In this document: positions 33,498 to 44,185 of the stretch, in pieces
Position numbering within the stretch: the first letter of the stretch is position 1
How the letters are laid out: each line of letters begins with the position of its first letter
Assembly (NCBI GenBank): GCA_043780595.1
Contig: JAYWCL010000122.1
Coordinates: 1 to 64,000 of the forward strand
DNA length: 64,000 bases
Direction of reading: 5' to 3'
From: Limnoglobus sp043780595
Lineage (GTDB): Bacteria; Planctomycetota; Planctomycetia; Gemmatales; Gemmataceae
Notes under the pieces: generated by a model
Told to the model about the DNA's origin: nothing
The model's input: the letters and a program-made list of their open reading frames with translations, nothing else
The model's database searches: none
Made by a program: the position numbers and the translations under genes

Positions 33498-34961
33498 ATG
33501 GCCGTTCTATTCGTTGCCTTCGTCACTGCCGGACTCTTCGTTGCGCAAGCGACGAAATCCGCTGCTCGCTCACCCGTCCCGGAAACGGCAATTGCCCACG
33601 AACAACCGTACGGCATAACTCCACCGCACGGCAGGTACTCGGTGGCGACATCGTGCTCGGCCGCGAGTTGCCACGGAAGCGGCGTCATCGGACAAATCGG
33701 CGGCGAATACACGACGTGGATCGAAGGCGATCCGCACACGAAAGCCTTCGGTGTCCTTTACAACGAAGTCTCCGAAAGAATGATTAAGAATCTCGGTCGA
33801 AAAGAACCGGCGTATCGCGATGCGAGTTGTTTGAAGTGCCACGCGGTCGACGAAGACAAACAGTTTAACGGCGAGAAACTCGACGATCGCAACCACTCCG
33901 AAGCGGTCAGTTGCGATGCCTGCCACGGCCCGTCGAAGAACTGGATCGCCATCCACTATCAGCCGAGTTGGAAGGCGATGTCCGACAAAGAGAAATTCGA
34001 TCGCTACGGCTTCGTACCATCGAAAGATCTCTCCGCGAGAAGCCTTAACTGTGCATCGTGCCACGTCGGGGCACGGGATCGCGAAGTCAATCACGACCTG
34101 ATCGCCGCCGGTCACCCGAGGCTTTCGTTCGAGTATACGCGGTATCACTTCAACGAAAAATACACGAAACACTGGGTCGAGAAACTGCCGAACCCAGACT
34201 TTGAAGTGCGTTCGTGGTTCGTCGGTCAAGTCGCCAGTCTGCGTGCGGCGGTGGACTTGCTCGCGGTTCGTGCCGAGCGCGCCAGTCGTCAAAATTCACC
34301 GTGGCCGGAGTTCTCCGAATCGAGTTGCTACAGTTGCCATCAGGGTTTGAACCCGGATTTTCCACGCAGTGCCGGTGCGGACCGCATTCGGCCCGTCGGC
34401 GTCCCCGGCTGGCAGGTCTGGTATCTGTCGCTCGCGAAGCTCGTACCGCAAGCCTCATCAATGCTGACGCAAGGCGACACGATTTCCACGCTCTCCGCAG
34501 TCGAAAAACTGCGAATCGCGATGGAGACGACGAACCCCGACCCCGCCAAAATCGCCACGCTCGCCGAGACGGCAACGGCGGAACTCGACGCGATTTTGGT
34601 TCGCTTCCAGCGCGGTGGCTTCTCCGAAAATCTGTCTGCCGAGACACTCACACGACTCGGTGGGATGATCGCCGAAAGTGCGTTGAACGCGAATCGCACG
34701 GCACTCAAGGATTCCGATTGGGACTTTGCCGCCCAGCATACACTCGCGCTGACGGCGATCTATCACGGCAGTGGTGGTACGTCGGCGGCCCCCGCGATTG
34801 CGGCCTGGAAACCGGTGCTGTTGAAGTTGCGCACCGCGATTGCATTCGATTCAAAGTCGAAAGATCGTTACGATAGTCCGAAGGATTACGACCCCAAGAA
34901 AACGTACGAAGCGATCCGAGCGATGTACGATCTGACACACAACGCGAAGGGCGACCGATGA
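33498..34961 (+). CDS. pentaheme cytochrome c (paralogue 2)
   Basis: About 487 residues from ATG 33498 (MAVLFVAFVTAGLFVAQA, signal peptide). Haem sites: CSAASCH (CX4CH), CLKCH, CDACH, CASCH, CYSCH, and the His block NHDLIAAGHPRLSFEYTRYH. The C-terminal ~150 residues are helical with no further haems. Compared with paralogue 1 the order of sites and flanking residues (SCDACHGPSKNW / NCEACHGSAEKW) is conserved. It overlaps the next gene by ATGA, so translation is probably coupled. Earlier in-frame GTG/TTG codons upstream are possible starts but would hide the signal peptide. Confidence 0.85.
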   Translation: MAVLFVAFVTAGLFVAQATKSAARSPVPETAIAHEQPYGITPPHGRYSVATSCSAASCHGSGVIGQIGGEYTTWIEGDPHTKAFGVLYNEVSERMIKNLGRKEPAYRDASCLKCHAVDEDKQFNGEKLDDRNHSEAVSCDACHGPSKNWIAIHYQPSWKAMSDKEKFDRYGFVPSKDLSARSLNCASCHVGARDREVNHDLIAAGHPRLSFEYTRYHFNEKYTKHWVEKLPNPDFEVRSWFVGQVASLRAAVDLLAVRAERASRQNSPWPEFSESSCYSCHQGLNPDFPRSAGADRIRPVGVPGWQVWYLSLAKLVPQASSMLTQGDTISTLSAVEKLRIAMETTNPDPAKIATLAETATAELDAILVRFQRGGFSENLSAETLTRLGGMIAESALNANRTALKDSDWDFAAQHTLALTAIYHGSGGTSAAPAIAAWKPVLLKLRTAIAFDSKSKDRYDSPKDYDPKKTYEAIRAMYDLTHNAKGDR

Positions 34962-36535
34962 CCGCACGCACGTTACGAGGGGCATGGATCGTCGCCACCG
35001 CTGCCGTGGCAATGGTGGTGTTGGCACGTAGCGGCATCAGCCAGCCACCCGCCGAGGTTGCGGCGAAGCCGATGGTTGTGGCCGACATTCACAACGCATC
35101 GGCCAGCATCGCCGAATGCAAAGCCTGTCACTCCGGGCCCGACGAACGCGGCGTGCGCGACTTCAAAAATAAATTCAAATCGCACGAGTTCATTCGCCTC
35201 GATGAGAGCGTCATTTGGGAGGAAAACGACCCGCACGGCAAGGCGTTTGCGGTACTCGACCCGACCGCGAACCCCATCGCGAAGATCATGCAGAAGAGTC
35301 TCGAATTCGGCAATCCGGAATATCGCGTTCAGAACGACGTGCGTTGTTTAACGTGTCATGCGACCGACATGAAGCCGACGCAAAAGACCGGTAAACTCGC
35401 GACCGATTTTGCACGCAACAACGATGTCGGCGTCGGCTGCCTCGGTTGTCACGGCGTCGGTGCCGAGTGGCAAGTCGCACACTACAAGAGCGATCCAACG
35501 GGTAAAAACGAAATCCCGTGGCGCTCGATGACGCCGAAAGTAAAGGAAGAAAAGGGCCAGCGGAACCTTCGCGATCCGCTGGCGAAAGCCGAGATGTGCG
35601 CGTCGTGCCACGTCGGTAACCCCGATGAAGGCAAAGTCGTCACGCACGAAATGTACGCCGCCGGGCACCCGCCGTTGCCGCCATTTGAACTCGCGTCGTT
35701 CATCGAAGGACAACCGAAACACTGGAACAATCCGTCGAAGACTCCGTACCTCGTCGCGTTGGCGAAAAACAAGCCGACCGATGCCTACGACTTGTTCCAA
35801 TATCGTTCCGAAACGATCGACAACTACACTGCGCGTCATATCGCGGCAGGGGCGATGGCTTCGATGCAAGCCGAAATGAAGTTGCTTCATGCGGACGCAT
35901 CCGAGCGCACGAAGAACCCCGGCCATATGCTCGATTTCGCCCGCTTCGATTGTTACGCCTGCCATCACGATTTGAAAATCCCGAGCGACCGCCAGGAACG
36001 CGGTTATGAAGGCGCACCCGGCCGCCCGCCACTGAAAGCATGGGTGTCGGCACTACCTGCGGTGATTGCCGCGAACGCGGGGTTGGGGACGGCGTTCGAT
36101 GAAAAGTGGGGAGCCGTCAAGAAGGCATCGCTCGCGAAACCTTTCGGCGACACGGCGGAAGTTCTCAAGGCGTCATCCGAAATGATCGCCTGGTACAAGC
36201 CGAACGGTAAGGAGTTTCTGTATACGCCCGAGGCGACCAACGCACTTCGCGGCGAGATCGAGAAAGCCATCGCCGACAAGAAATGGCGAGGCGACACCGA
36301 AGCCATCATGCACCTCACGTGGGCGTATCGTTCGCTGCGGTCGTCGACGAAAGACGAAGCCAAACTCGACCCACTCGGCGTATTTCTCCCACAGAATGTG
36401 CGGGAACTATCGAAGGAACAAATGGATAAGAAGGTTCCGGTCACAGCGGGCGAGGTGCTTGCAGACCGGCAGAAAAAGTTTGCCGCATTCGATTGGACGA
36501 AGTTTCAGGAAGAGTTCGGCAAGCTGACGAAGTAA
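34958..36535 (+). CDS. pentaheme cytochrome c (paralogue 3)
   Basis: 525 residues, ATG overlapping the previous stop. Leader: GAWIVATAAVAMVVLARSGI. Haem sites: CKACH, CLTCH, CLGCH, CASCH, CYACH, all classic CxxCH, so the first site differs from its two paralogues. The His block reads VTHEMYAAGHPPLPPFEL. After the last haem a ~190-residue helical tail follows. Conserved block order shows that it arose by tandem duplication with the two upstream genes. It would presumably act together with them as carriers or a complex outside the cytoplasmic membrane. Confidence 0.85.
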   Translation: MTARTLRGAWIVATAAVAMVVLARSGISQPPAEVAAKPMVVADIHNASASIAECKACHSGPDERGVRDFKNKFKSHEFIRLDESVIWEENDPHGKAFAVLDPTANPIAKIMQKSLEFGNPEYRVQNDVRCLTCHATDMKPTQKTGKLATDFARNNDVGVGCLGCHGVGAEWQVAHYKSDPTGKNEIPWRSMTPKVKEEKGQRNLRDPLAKAEMCASCHVGNPDEGKVVTHEMYAAGHPPLPPFELASFIEGQPKHWNNPSKTPYLVALAKNKPTDAYDLFQYRSETIDNYTARHIAAGAMASMQAEMKLLHADASERTKNPGHMLDFARFDCYACHHDLKIPSDRQERGYEGAPGRPPLKAWVSALPAVIAANAGLGTAFDEKWGAVKKASLAKPFGDTAEVLKASSEMIAWYKPNGKEFLYTPEATNALRGEIEKAIADKKWRGDTEAIMHLTWAYRSLRSSTKDEAKLDPLGVFLPQNVRELSKEQMDKKVPVTAGEVLADRQKKFAAFDWTKFQEEFGKLTK

Positions 36536-36542
36536 ACGTTGC

Positions 36543-36774
36543 GGACTGATCGCATCGCGTCTCGAAGCCCCCGTCCCATGGTTCCACCATGGGCTGACAG
36601 AGCGACACCTTCAGTGTCGGGCTACTGATCTTCGGTCCTGAAAGGATCGCTCACGTAGCCCATGGTGATACCATGGGAGGGGGTCGCACCCATTGTCATT
36701 GGGACTGATCGCGTCGCGTCTCGAAGACTCGCCACGACTGGTTTTCAAGGGTATTTGCCCCCGCGCAGGCAAAA
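36543..36774. repeat. composite palindromic repeat block
   Basis: GGACTGATCGCATCGCGTCTCGAAG at 36543 and its near copy at 36703 flank a set of hairpins (CCCATGGTtccACCATGGG at about 36575, CGACACcttcaGTGTCG at about 36603, CCCATGGTgatACCATGGG at about 36660). The segment 36712-36744 equals 8511-8543 in reverse complement, and the following tttgcccccgcgcaggc also matches that palindrome. It occupies the whole gap between the cytochrome and HtrA genes; no gene is seen. Confidence 0.8.
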
Positions 36775-36809
36775 GGTATATGAGCACGTTGGAAACGTGC
36801 TCCCCTTTG

Positions 36810-37865
36810 TTACTTCTCTTCTTTATTGACCTTTTCGGTGTCGCGTTTCCCTGGCGGTGGGAACTTGCCGTCGATCAAATCTTTCAAGATCGGCTTGACC
36901 ACCTCGGCAGGCAGTGCCCAGGTTTCCACGCGGCCCGCACGGGCGATGTTGATGCCGAGAACCTTGCCGTCGAGGTCGACGAGCGGCCCGCCGCAATCGC
37001 TCGGTTTGATGACCATGTCGTGCATAATCACCGATGGAAAACCGGTCCGCCGACCCGACAGTAAACTGCCCATCGCGTTCTGGAACGCCCCGCGATCGAT
37101 GTCGGCTCGGCTGCCGAGCTTCACGTTGAATTCTTTTTCTTCCTCGCCGCGAAGGACCGTCATTTTGATCGTGTCGCCGGGCTTGTACTCGTCGAGCAAC
37201 TTTTTCATCTCTTCAAACTTTTTGACCTTTTTGCCCGCAATTTCGAGGATGATATCGCCTTTCGTGAGCTTCGCGCGGAAGGCCGATCCCTTCGGGTCGA
37301 CTTCGCCGATGACGACCTGTTCTTTTCCTTCGGTCGGTAGTCCCGCGATGATGCCGAGGAAGCCTTTGTTGCCGTTCTCGACGAACGATTCTTCGCGGTA
37401 GAGTTTGCGAACGCCCGCGCTGATGATGCCGACGCCAACCGGTTCGGACTCGAAACCGACGGCGGCGACCCAGTTACCGACGGTGGCGTCTTTGCCCGGT
37501 GCGAATGCCGCAATCGTGGCAATGTCCGTGGCATCGATCTTCAGCAATGCGAGGTCCGATGGCTCGTGATAGCCGACGTAAACGGCATCGTACTCGGAAC
37601 CGTCGCGGAGCCGGATGCTGATCGGCCCCTTGAGTTCGCTGCCCTTCGTGAGGATGTACCCCTTCTTGTCGACGATCGTGCCGAGGATCGTGTCCTTGTT
37701 GTTGCAGCGAACGCGAACGGTCGCATCGGTGGCCTTGGCGACGACATCGCCGAACAGCTTGACGAGCGATTTCTTGCCCTGTTCGTTGGCATCGACGGCA
37801 TAAGCGGGGCCATTACCGGCCACGATGGCGATGGCCGCAGCGGGTATCCAGTGGCGAATCTTCAT
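36810..37865 (-). CDS. HtrA-like PDZ protein with lost catalytic residues
   Basis: 351 residues with signal peptide MKIRHWIPAAAIAIVAGN. The trypsin-like fold is recognisable (GTIVDKKGYILTKGSELKG, PSDLALLKIDA, IKPSDCGGPLVDLDGKVLGI) and an internal PDZ-like segment (FLGIIAG to VDPKGSAFRAKLTKGDIILE) is present. However the histidine expected in LTxxHV is absent, and the nucleophile position reads SDCGGP, Cys instead of Ser. The aspartate is kept. Proteolysis is unlikely; chaperone, substrate-binding or regulatory function is possible. It is 36 bp downstream of an intact paralogue and is likely cotranscribed. Confidence 0.85.
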   Translation of the reverse strand: MKIRHWIPAAAIAIVAGNGPAYAVDANEQGKKSLVKLFGDVVAKATDATVRVRCNNKDTILGTIVDKKGYILTKGSELKGPISIRLRDGSEYDAVYVGYHEPSDLALLKIDATDIATIAAFAPGKDATVGNWVAAVGFESEPVGVGIISAGVRKLYREESFVENGNKGFLGIIAGLPTEGKEQVVIGEVDPKGSAFRAKLTKGDIILEIAGKKVKKFEEMKKLLDEYKPGDTIKMTVLRGEEEKEFNVKLGSRADIDRGAFQNAMGSLLSGRRTGFPSVIMHDMVIKPSDCGGPLVDLDGKVLGINIARAGRVETWALPAEVVKPILKDLIDGKFPPPGKRDTEKVNKEEK

Positions 37866-37901
37866 TGTGCGAACTCCCAGATAATGTGATGAATGCGAGG
37901 C

Positions 37902-38978
37902 TTATTTCTTCTCTCGTTTACTATTGGAGCGTTTGCCGAGTTTGACTTTCACTTCGAGAATTTCGTCGCCGCGACTGATCTCGAGCGTGACCGTTTCGCC
38001 GGGCTTGCGGGCGGACATCATGCCATCGAGGTCGTCGGAGGTATGGATCAGTTCGCCGTCGAACTTCAACACCATGTCGCCGACCTTGATCCCCGCTTTG
38101 TCCGAAGGCGAGTCTTCGGACACGCTATCGACTTTGGGCAAATTCTTACCTTCGCGGTTCAGAATCACACCGAGTACGGCGTCGGATTGCCTGCCGACGA
38201 CATCGCCGCGAACGAGTTGCTTCCATTCGTCTTGGAAGGCGTGCGTTGGCACGTGGAAGTTCTCTTCGAGGTACATGCCGATGCGGCTGTGGATGCCGAC
38301 GACCTTGCCATCGAGATCGAACAGCGGGCCACCCGAGTCGCCGCCGACCAGTGTGCAATCGGAGATGAGCGTTTTCTCTTTTGCGTTGGCACGGACCATC
38401 TGGCCGAGTCGCACGGGGGCACGGCGTTCGGGTTTCGGCCCGCCGGGGTGACCGAGCGAGACGACCCATTGGCCTTTGGTGAGCGCGGTCGAACTGCCGA
38501 TCTCGACGAACGGCCATTTACCTTCTTTCGCACCGGGCCACGTCGCATTCTTGGGAACGGAATCGGTGATTTTGACCATGCCGCTATCGAGCCGCGGATT
38601 GCGACCTAAGATTGTGCCATTCACGACAATGTCGCCAGGCAACACGATGCGAACGTTCTTCCCTAACTCCGACGCAATCCCGATGCCGGACCGAAACACC
38701 ATCGGCTCGATAACGTGTGCCGCCGTGAGAATGAGGCCGTCTTCGCTGACGATCACGCCGCTACCCGCCCCCGGCCCCAACAGTACCGCCACCGTCGCCG
38801 GCGTGACTTTGTCGACGACCGACTTGACGCTTTCTTGTAGCAGTTTGAGTTCCTTCACGTCTCCCGGCGAAGTCGTTCGTAGCGAATCCCAACCGGTTTT
38901 CTTCGCATCCGCGAACGACGGATTCGCCAGAAACGGCAACGCGAATAACGTGAGTAGCAACGATGAGCGTGCGAACAT
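37902..38978 (-). CDS. HtrA/DegP-type serine protease with PDZ domain
   Basis: 358 residues, signal peptide MFARSSLLLTLFALPFLANP. Catalytic His in LILTAAHVIEP, Asp in NPRLDSGMVKI, Ser in LVGGDSGGPLFDLDGKVVGI: the S1C triad is complete. One C-terminal PDZ domain (VDSVSEDSPSDKAGIKVGDMV). A periplasmic quality-control protease is the best reading. ATG 38978 is preferred to a TTG at 38987. The degenerate homologue follows immediately, so the pair may work as an active/inactive complex. Confidence 0.9.
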   Translation of the reverse strand: MFARSSLLLTLFALPFLANPSFADAKKTGWDSLRTTSPGDVKELKLLQESVKSVVDKVTPATVAVLLGPGAGSGVIVSEDGLILTAAHVIEPMVFRSGIGIASELGKNVRIVLPGDIVVNGTILGRNPRLDSGMVKITDSVPKNATWPGAKEGKWPFVEIGSSTALTKGQWVVSLGHPGGPKPERRAPVRLGQMVRANAKEKTLISDCTLVGGDSGGPLFDLDGKVVGIHSRIGMYLEENFHVPTHAFQDEWKQLVRGDVVGRQSDAVLGVILNREGKNLPKVDSVSEDSPSDKAGIKVGDMVLKFDGELIHTSDDLDGMMSARKPGETVTLEISRGDEILEVKVKLGKRSNSKREKK

Positions 38979-39185
38979 GCGTGACAAGCTCCAGTGTGTG
39001 AAGGATCGGCGATCCCGCTAATTGAATAATAGCACCGGACGTTCCCGATAGTGACAAAACTCTAAAGATAGATTCGCCAGTTCCGCGCGCCGATGCAAGC
39101 GTAGAGCACAAACTTGAGTAAAAAACCGGTCCGGTCGTGCGGGCGATGAAAAGTTGATGAGTGGCGAGTGCGAAAGGTCCAAACG

Positions 39186-39473
39186 ATGCCCATGCCAGCT
39201 TACGCGGTGATCTGTTACTCTGCCGGTTGTGGCCGTGCAGCACGCTACAAAGTGGCGGCGAGGTGGAGCGATGGCCAGACTTGCGAGCTGAAAACGTACG
39301 CGATTGGCTGCGAATCGTGCATTGTTGCTCAGTGGAACGACGCGAAACGACGGCGGCTGGGTTGCCGCCTCATTCCGGGCGAGACGCTCGAAGAGCCGTG
39401 TATTTACGAACTGGTGCGCGGCAGTCGCGACCGCACACTCGTACGCCGGAACGATCTCGAAAGCACCGCGTGA
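39186..39473 (+). CDS. small Cys-containing hypothetical protein
   Basis: 95 residues from ATG 39186 (or 101 from GTG 39168). Begins MPMPAYAVICYSAGCG. Cysteines at about 10, 15, 33, 42 and 45 (C-x4-C and C-x2-C) could form a zinc ribbon. Second half is Arg-rich (DAKRRRLGCRLIPGETLEEP). No known family recognised. It converges with the response regulator gene, leaving one base between stops. Confidence 0.6.
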   Translation: MPMPAYAVICYSAGCGRAARYKVAARWSDGQTCELKTYAIGCESCIVAQWNDAKRRRLGCRLIPGETLEEPCIYELVRGSRDRTLVRRNDLESTA

Positions 39474-39474
39474 A

Positions 39475-39870
39475 CTACTCCGCCTTCGGTTCCGGGGGCT
39501 TTTCTTCTGCGAACGCCTTGCCGATGGCTTCGAGTAGTCGTTCCATCGGGAACGGCTTTCGCAGGTAGTCGATGACGCCGAGATACTCCGCGTAGGCTTT
39601 GTGGCGGCTGCCTTCGTTCGCGGTAATCATGATGATCGGCGGGGCGTCGGGCTTGTCCTTGAAGTGTTCGAGAACGGGGTAGCCACCCATTCGCGGCATC
39701 ATCATGTCGAGAATCATGAGGTCCGGTCGCTGGTTGTAAACCGTCTGTTTCGCCTGATGGCCATCGTGCGCCAGAATCACACGAAACCCCTGCTTTTCGA
39801 GCACCATCCGCAGCCCGTCGGCCAGTTCGCGATCGTCGTCCACGATTAAAATCGTCTTCCCACTCTGCAT
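39475..39870 (-). CDS. single-domain response regulator (CheY-like)
   Basis: 131 residues. Receiver domain only: acidic pocket IVDDDRE at about 9-15, phosphorylatable Asp55 in DLMILDMMMPRMGG, Thr83 in IMITANEG and Lys105 in YLRKPFPMERLLEAIG. No output domain follows, only a short Glu/Pro/Lys tail. It is probably a phospho-relay or diffusible signalling element. GGAGGGG 5 nt upstream is a very strong ribosome site. No histidine kinase gene is nearby. Confidence 0.93.
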   Translation of the reverse strand: MQSGKTILIVDDDRELADGLRMVLEKQGFRVILAHDGHQAKQTVYNQRPDLMILDMMMPRMGGYPVLEHFKDKPDAPPIIMITANEGSRHKAYAEYLGVIDYLRKPFPMERLLEAIGKAFAEEKPPEPKAE

Positions 39871-40045
39871 CGTTACCCCTCCACAACCGGACTGTATCTC
39901 GCACTACTGTAACACCATCGCAAGACTGCAACAAGGATTCTGCGGTGTGCGGAGGGTAATACCCGTTCGACAAAATGCAAACTCTGGCTTAGAATAGAGT
40001 CACTGCCGGTTCGCGCTTCGTTTCGCACTAGAGGCCATTCCCATT

Positions 40046-42748
40046 ATGCGTCTGATCTACGCAACGATACTGGCGTTCGTCGGTGGCTCGGTCATCGCGG
40101 CCGAACCGACGAATGAGCAGATCGAGTTCTTCGAGAAGAAAATCCGCCCGATCTTCGTCGACAACTGCGTGAAATGCCACGGGGCGAAGAAGCAGGAAGC
40201 GGGGTTGCGTCTCGATACCGCAGCCGGGCTGAAAAAAGGCACCGACACGGGGCCGGTGGTCGTTGCCGGCGATCCGGCCAAGAGCCTGCTGGTAAAGTCC
40301 GTTCGCCGCGAAGGCGAATACGCGATGCCGCCGAGCAAGGCGTTGCCCCCGGAGGCGGTGGCGGCACTGACCGAGTGGGTGAAGATCGGTGCCCCCTTCC
40401 CCGTTGACAGCGTGCAAGTCGGCGATGCGGCCACACTCGGAAAATCGCACTGGGCGTTCCAACCGGTTCGCGATCCCGTCGTGCCGAAGTCCAAATTGGT
40501 ATCCGATACTGCTAACCCGATCGATCGCTTCCTCGCGGCAAAGTGGGAACAACGCGGCCTCACGCCTTCGCCGCCCACCGACGCGCGAACGCTGATTCGC
40601 CGCGTCAGCCTCGATTTGACCGGCCTGCCACCGACCGCCGATGAAGCCGATGCCTTCGCGAACGACAAGTCGCCGAACGCCTACGAACGCTTGGTCGATC
40701 GCTTGCTCGCGTCGCCGCAATACGGCGAACGCTGGGGCCGACACTGGCTCGACCTCGCACGCTATTCGGACACCAAGGGTTACGTGTTTACCGAGGATAT
40801 CAACTATCCGTACGCTTACACCTTCCGCGAATATGTGATTCGATCGCTCAACGAAGACAAGCCGTACGATCAGTTTTTGAAGGAGCAACTCGCGGCGGAT
40901 CGCATGAACCTCGGCGAAGACAAACGCCCGCTGGCGGCACTCGGCTTCCTCACCGTAGGCCGTCGGTTTAGCAATAACCCACACGATATTATCGACGACC
41001 GCATCGACCTCGTCACGCGCGGTTTGATGGGCATTACCGTTGCCTGCGCCCGTTGCCACGATCACAAATTCGACCCGATCCCGACCGCCGATTATTACAG
41101 CCTGTACGGCGTGTTTGCGAGTTCGGTCGAGCCGAAAGATCTGCCGATCATCGGCGATGTCCCGCGCACGCCGGAGTTCATCGCCTTCGAGGCGGAGCTA
41201 AAAAAGAAGCAAGAACTCGCTGCCGAGTTTGCCACGAAGATGTACGAAGCCGCACTCGCGCCGTTCCGCACTTCGGAGAACATCGCACGCTATTTGCTGG
41301 CTACGAAGGAACTTTCGACGTTGCCCAACACGAACGCCGACAAGTTCGCAGCCGAACGCAAGATGAACCCGACGATCTTCGACCGCTGGCGGAAGTTCCT
41401 GACTGAAGCGAAGAAACGCAACGATCCGATCTTCCTGCCGTGGTTCGCCGCATCGGAGGTGCCCGAGAAAGACATCGCCGCAAAACTCGCGACACTGCCG
41501 AAAACGGTTCATCCGTACCTTCTGACGATGCTCGGCGACAGCCAACCGAAGACGCTCGCGGACGTGGCCGCCATTTACGGTGAACTGCTCGCCGAATCGC
41601 TCGAGCCACTCGCCGGCAAGCCCGATCCAGCACGTGCGGCACTCGCGGACGTGCTCATCGGCACCGACGCACCGACGAATCCGTTACCTGCCGAAGCGGA
41701 TAAAGTCGTGGTCATCGCCACGAAGAAAATTTTTCGCGGACTCCGCAACGATGCCGACAAGTTCCGCTCGAACTCACCGTATTCGCCACCGCGTGCGATG
41801 GTGATGAACGATGCGCCGCAGCCGACCGAACCGGTCGTCTTCCTGCGTGGGAACCCAAACAATCGCGGCGTGAAAATTCCCCGGCAGATGCCTGCGGCGG
41901 TCGGAGTGCGGAAGCCGTTCGTCAGCGGCAGTGGCCGCCTCGAGTTGGCCATGTCGATCGCGAGTGCGGACAACCCGCTGACCGCGCGCGTGTTCGTCAA
42001 CCGCGTCTGGATGCATCACTTCGGGCAGGGTCTCGTTCGCAGCACGAGCAACTTCGGGTTGCGCGGTGAACTGCCGAGCCATCCGGAACTTCTGGACTAT
42101 CTCGCGAAACGCTTCACGACTGAAGGTTGGTCGATCAAGACACTGCACCGGCGGATTTTGACATCGCAGGTGTATCGTCAATCGAGCCGCGTGTTACCCG
42201 ATGCCGCCGCCCGCGATCCGGAAAATATCTGGCTCGCCCGCATGAACCGCACGCGGACCGATTTCGAGATCATGCGCGATGGCTTCCTGTTCGCCGCCGG
42301 CGCACTCGATACGAAGGTGGTTGGCGGGCGATCCGTGAATCTGTTTACCGAACCGTTCGCGAAACGGCGTGCCGTCTACGGCTTCGTCGATCGCCAGAAC
42401 CTGCCCGGGACGTTCCGCGTGTTCGACTTTGCCAGCCCCGAGCAACACTCTCCGCAACGCTTTCAAACGACGGTGCCGCAACAATCACTGTTTCTCATGA
42501 ACAGCCCGTTCGCGATGTCGCAAGCGGCCGCGGTGGCGGCCCGCCCGGAGGTGACACAAGCGAAGACACCCGAGGCGAAAGTGACCGCGATTTATCGCAT
42601 CATCCTCGGCCGAAACCCGACGGCTACGGAGTGGGCCACGGTGCAACCGTTCGCAACTGAAGATACGATGCCCGCGAATGCGTATGGTGTCTGGGCGCAA
42701 CTCGCGCAAGTGTTGCTGTTGAGCAACGAGTTCGCCTTCGTCGATTGA
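40046..42748 (+). CDS. PSCyt1/DUF1549/DUF1553 secreted protein
   Basis: 900 residues, signal peptide MRLIYATILAFVGGSVIAAE. PSCyt1 domain with FVDNCVKCHGAKKQEAGLRL, then DUF1549 (RRVSLDLTGLPPTADEADAF; CARCHDHKFDPIPTADYY), then DUF1553 (RVFVNRVWMHHFGQGLVRS; PQQSLFLMNSPFAMSQAA). Two CxxCH sites could bind haem. Forms the usual planctomycete pair with the DUF1501 gene 27 bp downstream, and with a glycerate kinase that overlaps that gene. The pair is exported and of unknown biochemical role. Confidence 0.9.
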   Translation: MRLIYATILAFVGGSVIAAEPTNEQIEFFEKKIRPIFVDNCVKCHGAKKQEAGLRLDTAAGLKKGTDTGPVVVAGDPAKSLLVKSVRREGEYAMPPSKALPPEAVAALTEWVKIGAPFPVDSVQVGDAATLGKSHWAFQPVRDPVVPKSKLVSDTANPIDRFLAAKWEQRGLTPSPPTDARTLIRRVSLDLTGLPPTADEADAFANDKSPNAYERLVDRLLASPQYGERWGRHWLDLARYSDTKGYVFTEDINYPYAYTFREYVIRSLNEDKPYDQFLKEQLAADRMNLGEDKRPLAALGFLTVGRRFSNNPHDIIDDRIDLVTRGLMGITVACARCHDHKFDPIPTADYYSLYGVFASSVEPKDLPIIGDVPRTPEFIAFEAELKKKQELAAEFATKMYEAALAPFRTSENIARYLLATKELSTLPNTNADKFAAERKMNPTIFDRWRKFLTEAKKRNDPIFLPWFAASEVPEKDIAAKLATLPKTVHPYLLTMLGDSQPKTLADVAAIYGELLAESLEPLAGKPDPARAALADVLIGTDAPTNPLPAEADKVVVIATKKIFRGLRNDADKFRSNSPYSPPRAMVMNDAPQPTEPVVFLRGNPNNRGVKIPRQMPAAVGVRKPFVSGSGRLELAMSIASADNPLTARVFVNRVWMHHFGQGLVRSTSNFGLRGELPSHPELLDYLAKRFTTEGWSIKTLHRRILTSQVYRQSSRVLPDAAARDPENIWLARMNRTRTDFEIMRDGFLFAAGALDTKVVGGRSVNLFTEPFAKRRAVYGFVDRQNLPGTFRVFDFASPEQHSPQRFQTTVPQQSLFLMNSPFAMSQAAAVAARPEVTQAKTPEAKVTAIYRIILGRNPTATEWATVQPFATEDTMPANAYGVWAQLAQVLLLSNEFAFVD

Positions 42749-42775
42749 TTTTACGACCAAAACTATGGTGACGCG

Positions 42776-44181
<1,406 letters not shown>

Positions 44182-44185
<4 letters not shown>

